The translations under genes and the position numbers were made by a program. Below the pieces are notes generated by a model. It saw only the letters and a list, made by a program, of their open reading frames with translations, was not told the DNA's origin and searched no databases. This document shows positions 60,329-64,000 of a DNA stretch of 64,000 nucleotides, piece by piece. This stretch comes from Clostridia bacterium (GTDB lineage: Bacteria; Bacillota; Clostridia; Christensenellales; Aristaeellaceae). The stretch's first letter is position 1; the number at the start of each line of letters is the position of its first letter. The stretch spans positions 1 to 64,000 of the forward strand of contig JAFQOD010000023.1 of NCBI GenBank assembly GCA_017395685.1, given 5' to 3'.

Positions 60329-61018
60329 TCACTTGTTTACGTAATTCTTATAATCAATGAAAATCAGATGGCTGGGGGCCACATCCTCTTCAATGGCGGG
60401 CAGACGGCCGGAAACCTCATAGAAGCGGTTATCGGTGCAATCGTCATTGGTGGTGGATACTTCATAGAGCACCACGTCGCCGGTGCCGGGAACGCCCTGC
60501 CACTTATGATACTGACCGGGAAGCAGGGTGATGCTCCGGCCGGGCTTCAGGGTAACGGAACCGCCGGCAGGAACGGTGACCTTTTTGCCGTCAATTGTTA
60601 CCGTGACATCAGCATCGGAGAGCTGCTCATTTTCATCAGAACCATACAGCCATACCTGTAGATCGCCGCCGCCGCGGTTGATAATATCCTCCATCTTGCT
60701 CCAATGGAAATGATAGGGCAGAATCTGGCCGTCGGCCACCAGCAGCACCTTTTCCGCATAGGGCTTGGGATACTGATCCTTTTTGAAGAAATTGCCGTTG
60801 CGCAGCGTCAGGATGGTCAAGCCCACCTTGTCGAAATCGCCGCTGCCGAAATCCGTAATATCCCAGCCCAGCATATTATCCACCAGTTCCTGCTCATCGG
60901 CGGGCAGGTTTTTCCAGTCTTCCGGCGTGTAATAGGCAAAAGGAGGAAGAGGATAGCCGAATTTTTCCATTGTCTTGATGGCCCAATCGATTACCCGGTT
61001 GATTTCTGAACGCTTCAT
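60329..61018 (-). CDS. D-lyxose/D-mannose isomerase
   Basis: The protein (229 residues from 61018, AAAGG nine bases upstream) is a cupin of the D-lyxose isomerase family (DUF1498). The metal-binding residues lie in PYHFHWSKMEDIINRGGG (two His and a Glu) and the late LPGQYHKWQG. Characterised members convert D-lyxose to D-xylulose and D-mannose to D-fructose. Next to an alpha-mannosidase-like GH38 gene, mannose isomerisation is a reasonable role, with lyxose as alternative. It ends the upstream sugar set, and lies 15 bases after GH38. Confidence 0.9.
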   Translation of the reverse strand: MKRSEINRVIDWAIKTMEKFGYPLPPFAYYTPEDWKNLPADEQELVDNMLGWDITDFGSGDFDKVGLTILTLRNGNFFKKDQYPKPYAEKVLLVADGQILPYHFHWSKMEDIINRGGGDLQVWLYGSDENEQLSDADVTVTIDGKKVTVPAGGSVTLKPGRSITLLPGQYHKWQGVPGTGDVVLYEVSTTNDDCTDNRFYEVSGRLPAIEEDVAPSHLIFIDYKNYVNK

Positions 61019-61033
61019 TTCTTTCATCCTTTC

Positions 61034-63418
61034 TCATTCAATTCTCAGGGTGTAGATTTGATGTTTATGAAGCGGAATTTTCATCCGCTCTGTTTCCACC
61101 GGTTCATTCAAAGGCTTTTCCACCAGATTCACTTCCGTGATTTTCCGTTTCTTATCAAAGCGAAGGGAGAAAATGCCGTCTTTTCCGCCTGCTTCCTGAA
61201 GTCGCAGGATACATCCCTTTCCGTCATGGGCCGGCTTGAATGCGGTGATCACCACATCCCCCTCCCAGTGAAAGGGCACGGATAAATCGCACAGGTTGTA
61301 GGCATATCCTGCTCGGGTCAATTCCCCTTTTCCGATTCCATGAACATAAGGCCATACCTCAAATTCCAGGCAATGCTTGCCGGTATCCCTTGTGCCATCG
61401 CAATCCCAGATTTCTTCGATGCTTGGGATCACTGTATCGCCGCACATCTGCGGGGATCGAAGCAGGGAAATCTCTATCCGGCCCGGCATCCATTTCAAGG
61501 ACGGCAGCCCCCGGTTCAATACCGCCACGCCTTTTTCGCCGTCGATGGCGTGCTTCATCCAATGCAGGGCCGGATATTCCCCAAGGGGCATGGTATATTT
61601 GCTCTCGGGCCGGGTAGGCCTGATGGTTTCCGGATCAAAGGCCCGATCGATATGGGCGTAGGGGATTTCCCACGTGGATACCAGCCCGTGATCATCCACC
61701 GGAATAATGGCCCGCAACCGGCGGTCATAGGTATCCCAATCCACCTCGATGCGGAAGGAAAGTCGCTTGCCATCGGCGGATGGCCTTACAAAAATCTCCC
61801 AGGACAGCTTTTTCACGGAGGGATCGGTGCCGTCGTATTTCCCCCGCCACCACAGGCAATCCCCCATATCGTAAACCACATAATTGTATTTCCCCAGCAG
61901 CAGCGGATCCCCAAGATACAGGGTGCTGTGATTATCGCCATAATCCGTCTGCAGCATCAATTCGCCGATGCGCACCTGATCGCTGTGATTCCGGATCCAT
62001 GTGATATTTTCGAAGCGGAATTTTCCGAATACGTCCTGTCCATCCGTCAGGGCGCTGCGTATTCCCCGTAAATCGTATTCCACTTCAATTTCTCCCAGGG
62101 TTTTGCGGCCGATTCCCTCCACATGCCGCCGGCCATCCGGCAATCGCTTGCAGATTTTCTGCTTGGGAATCGGAAGGATCCCATCGGCGATGGCGTCGGC
62201 CTCATCCAGATAATCCATCAATTCCTGCTGGCCGCTATCGGTATGGGCACCGCTGATGGAATCATGATGCATATTGAGAAGCACATTACGCCAGGCCTGA
62301 TCCAATTCTTCCTGGGGAATGCTCACCTCTTCGCCCCGATAAATTTTCCCTGCCAGGAAGGCCTCCGCCCTGCATAAGGCATAGGCCGTGGCCCGGGTGC
62401 GCTGCTTATTTTCGATCCGGCTCACATAGCAGCCCTGATGCACGGGATTCAGATCGCAGGTGATCTGCTGATGCTGATCGGCAACGGAAAGATAATATTC
62501 CTTCTTTTCCGTCCAGAAATCCCCCACATTGGCATAGGTGATTTCCACGTCGGGCCGCTCCTGCCGCACCCGATCCACCGCATCCGTGATGACCCGGCTG
62601 GGCAGCACTTCCTCACCGCCGATGAGCGCATAGACGGTCTCCTCCGGGCGGCCGATCATCTTATGCAGAAAGGCGATCACTTCATCCATGGGATAGGGAT
62701 GCTCCTCCACCATCCCTCTTTGACCGCAATCGTCGCAGCCCCTTCCGGCGCATTGCCTGCAATGGGTGTGGCGGGCGGTGATGTAATAGGCATTTCCGTC
62801 ATTCCACCAGATGAATTTGCCTATCCTGTCCAGGCAGGGCAGCTTTGTCCCATCGATCCCCACCCAATAATCCTCATCCACATAGCGGTATTTCAATCCG
62901 CCGATGCATTCTGCGCCTGCCAGCTTTACCACCTGGGGCATATTGGCGCTGTTGCCGAAGGCGTCCCACAGCCAGGCAATTTTCCGGCCAGGGCTGTCCT
63001 TGGCGCATACCCGATCGTAAAATGGCTCTGCCAGCAGATAATTGCGGGCCAGCCCCTCCGCCGGGGAATAATTGGTTTCGGGGGTTAATTCTCCCTGCAG
63101 CAGAATTTCAATCCTGCCATCCCGGATCAGCTGCTCGATCCTTTCTCTCTTTTCAGGATGGCGATTCAGATAGGTACGCAGCACCAGATGCTGTCCCTCT
63201 GAATAATGCATGCCTGCATGCGCTTCCAGATCCAGATACCGATCCATGATCCATTCCCAAAGATCGGCATAGCTGTGATGCAGATAACCGTTATGAAGCG
63301 TCTGCCTGTCATAGCAGCGGGCCCATTGCGGATCCAGATGGCTGTGCCAGATGATTTTCAGCTTCTTCCCCAAATCATCCACATCCTTTTTCGGTAAATC
63401 ACGGAATCCATATTTCAT
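61034..63418 (-). CDS. GH38 alpha-mannosidase-like enzyme with a zinc-ribbon insertion
   Basis: The 794-residue protein has the GH38 zinc site and catalytic residues: HSHLDPQW (His27, Asp29), WLWDAFGNSANMPQ (nucleophile Asp152) and NMHHDSISGAHTD. An insertion with four cysteines (C220, C223, C228, C231; pattern CxxCxGRGCxxC) looks like a small zinc ribbon of DnaJ type, which I do not know from other GH38 enzymes. The C-terminal half is beta-rich. No signal peptide. The start has only a poor ribosome site, so a different start or coupling to the upstream gene is possible. Substrate linkage is unproven. Confidence 0.87.
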   Translation of the reverse strand: MKYGFRDLPKKDVDDLGKKLKIIWHSHLDPQWARCYDRQTLHNGYLHHSYADLWEWIMDRYLDLEAHAGMHYSEGQHLVLRTYLNRHPEKRERIEQLIRDGRIEILLQGELTPETNYSPAEGLARNYLLAEPFYDRVCAKDSPGRKIAWLWDAFGNSANMPQVVKLAGAECIGGLKYRYVDEDYWVGIDGTKLPCLDRIGKFIWWNDGNAYYITARHTHCRQCAGRGCDDCGQRGMVEEHPYPMDEVIAFLHKMIGRPEETVYALIGGEEVLPSRVITDAVDRVRQERPDVEITYANVGDFWTEKKEYYLSVADQHQQITCDLNPVHQGCYVSRIENKQRTRATAYALCRAEAFLAGKIYRGEEVSIPQEELDQAWRNVLLNMHHDSISGAHTDSGQQELMDYLDEADAIADGILPIPKQKICKRLPDGRRHVEGIGRKTLGEIEVEYDLRGIRSALTDGQDVFGKFRFENITWIRNHSDQVRIGELMLQTDYGDNHSTLYLGDPLLLGKYNYVVYDMGDCLWWRGKYDGTDPSVKKLSWEIFVRPSADGKRLSFRIEVDWDTYDRRLRAIIPVDDHGLVSTWEIPYAHIDRAFDPETIRPTRPESKYTMPLGEYPALHWMKHAIDGEKGVAVLNRGLPSLKWMPGRIEISLLRSPQMCGDTVIPSIEEIWDCDGTRDTGKHCLEFEVWPYVHGIGKGELTRAGYAYNLCDLSVPFHWEGDVVITAFKPAHDGKGCILRLQEAGGKDGIFSLRFDKKRKITEVNLVEKPLNEPVETERMKIPLHKHQIYTLRIE

Positions 63419-63441
63419 GCACTATTCAGAAGCACCGCTGA

Positions 63442-63470
63442 CCGGCAGGAGGGGAATCCCCCCCCGCCGG
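63442..63470. repeat. GC-rich hairpin between the binding-protein and GH38 genes
   Basis: On the complement CCGGCGGGGGGGG pairs with CCCCTCCTGCCGG around ATT, with two mismatches. No T run follows. Such hairpins after a binding-protein gene often protect or partly terminate its message, raising its level over downstream genes. Confidence 0.6.
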
Positions 63471-63482
63471 AAAATGTGCGGA

Positions 63483-64000
63483 TTATTCCGCAGCGGGTTC
63501 GCCATAGATCTTGTAGAAGTTCTTCAGCGCTTCCTCACGATAGGTCAGGAAAGCTTCGTTCAGGCCATCTACATAATCACCGGGTTCGATGGTGTACAGC
63601 CACAGACCAGCTTCCACATGAGCCTGGCCGTTATAATCGCCGTTGGAATAGATGCCGCCGAAGAATTCAGGCCAGCCTACCACGAAGCGGCTTACGTCGG
63701 TTACATAGTTGCTGCCGGAGGCAATGAAGGCTTCCCAATCATTCCAGTAGCCCATATCGGGGAACAGATCGGCGACCATCTGGTTCAGTTCGGGCTCGTT
63801 GATCATGGGCAGATAGTCGGGGCCGTTGGGCCACATCTTCAGGCCGCTGTCTTCATAGGTCATTTCGGCGTAGAGCTTGGTGCGTTCCTTCCAGCCTTCC
63901 AGGCCCCAGAACATGAACTTCATGGCTTCATAGGCTTCACGGGGATATTCGGTATGGGCGGAAACATAACCGGTATCGATCCAAGAATAGATGCCGGGGT
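63483..64000 (-). CDS. Extracellular sugar-binding protein of an ABC transporter, C-terminal part
   Basis: The frame is open to the right window edge; 172 codons are visible, starting within PGIYSWIDTGYVSAHTEYPREAYEAMKFM. The section resembles the C-terminal lobe of family 1 solute-binding proteins, with aromatic-rich segments (GLWLYTIEPGDY, NDWEAFIASG) and a final helix ending EALKNFYKIYGE. It probably delivers oligosaccharides to a transporter whose permeases lie beyond the edge. It heads, or continues, the GH38-isomerase operon. N-terminus and signal type cannot be seen. Confidence 0.8.
   Translation of the reverse strand, partial: PGIYSWIDTGYVSAHTEYPREAYEAMKFMFWGLEGWKERTKLYAEMTYEDSGLKMWPNGPDYLPMINEPELNQMVADLFPDMGYWNDWEAFIASGSNYVTDVSRFVVGWPEFFGGIYSNGDYNGQAHVEAGLWLYTIEPGDYVDGLNEAFLTYREEALKNFYKIYGEPAAE

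Overview
The window looks like chromosomal DNA of a low-GC-lineage Gram-positive, most likely a gut-type member of class Clostridia (Bacillota). The basis is direct: strong AGGAGG-type ribosome binding sites, sigma-A promoters (TTGACA-17-TATAAT), a SAM-I riboswitch, a T-box leader, a yybP-ykoY manganese riboswitch, a YerC-PcrA-LigA gene string like that of Bacillus, and a pool of clostridial small families (DUF5665, DUF4190). A narrower placement (for example Christensenellales) is only a guess. I saw no rRNA, tRNA, CRISPR array or prophage. The only mobile DNA is the end of an IS3-type element at the left edge.

Layout. 1-138: end of an insertion sequence. 165-6564: leftward genes, namely a secreted PepSY-like protein and an operon DUF5665-lspA-rluD-tlyA-GH42 beta-galactosidase. 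6614-12276: rightward aspartate kinase, secreted lipase, a 724-residue orphan protein and a TrmH-type RNA methyltransferase. 12273-19451: pentapeptide-repeat protein, KDG kinase, two small genes, then glgP and malQ for glycogen/maltodextrin breakdown. 19549-22527: a metNIQ-type amino-acid ABC transporter behind a Met/Cys-rich leader peptide and terminator that look like a ribosome-mediated attenuator. 22561-33990: leftward housekeeping genes (HAD phosphatase, RluA, ligA, pcrA, yerC, a methyltransferase, metK under a SAM-I riboswitch, glpK). 34034-43990: secreted protein, T-box operon (aminotransferase, GNAT, tyrS, yigZ), Crp/Fnr regulator, a DUF4190 membrane protein behind a structured leader, lgt, a second TrmH enzyme, a nucleoside hydrolase. 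44058-50809: PrsA-like foldase, tadA, nitroreductase, TraX-like membrane protein, and a P-type ATPase under a manganese riboswitch. 51005-64000: a carbohydrate-use region.

The carbohydrate region is the most coherent accessory block. A leftward set encodes a solute-binding protein, a GH38 alpha-mannosidase-like enzyme and a D-lyxose/mannose isomerase. A DeoR regulator is encoded divergently. Beyond it lies a second leftward operon: SDR, GH127 (beta-L-arabinofuranosidase-like), 2-hydroxyacid dehydrogenase, SDR, class II aldolase and a LyxK-like FGGY kinase. It reads as capture of a glycan, release of pentose/hexose, redox conversion, phosphorylation and aldol cleavage, but the exact substrate cannot be fixed from sequence alone.

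The strongest candidates for something undescribed are the Met/Cys leader-peptide attenuator of the metNIQ-like operon, the three-way-junction RNA before the DUF4190 gene, the sugar pathway itself with a zinc-ribbon-bearing GH38, and a near-identical promoter shared by the lspA operon and the PrsA-like foldase. All functional calls are from reading the translated sequences; no database search was run.
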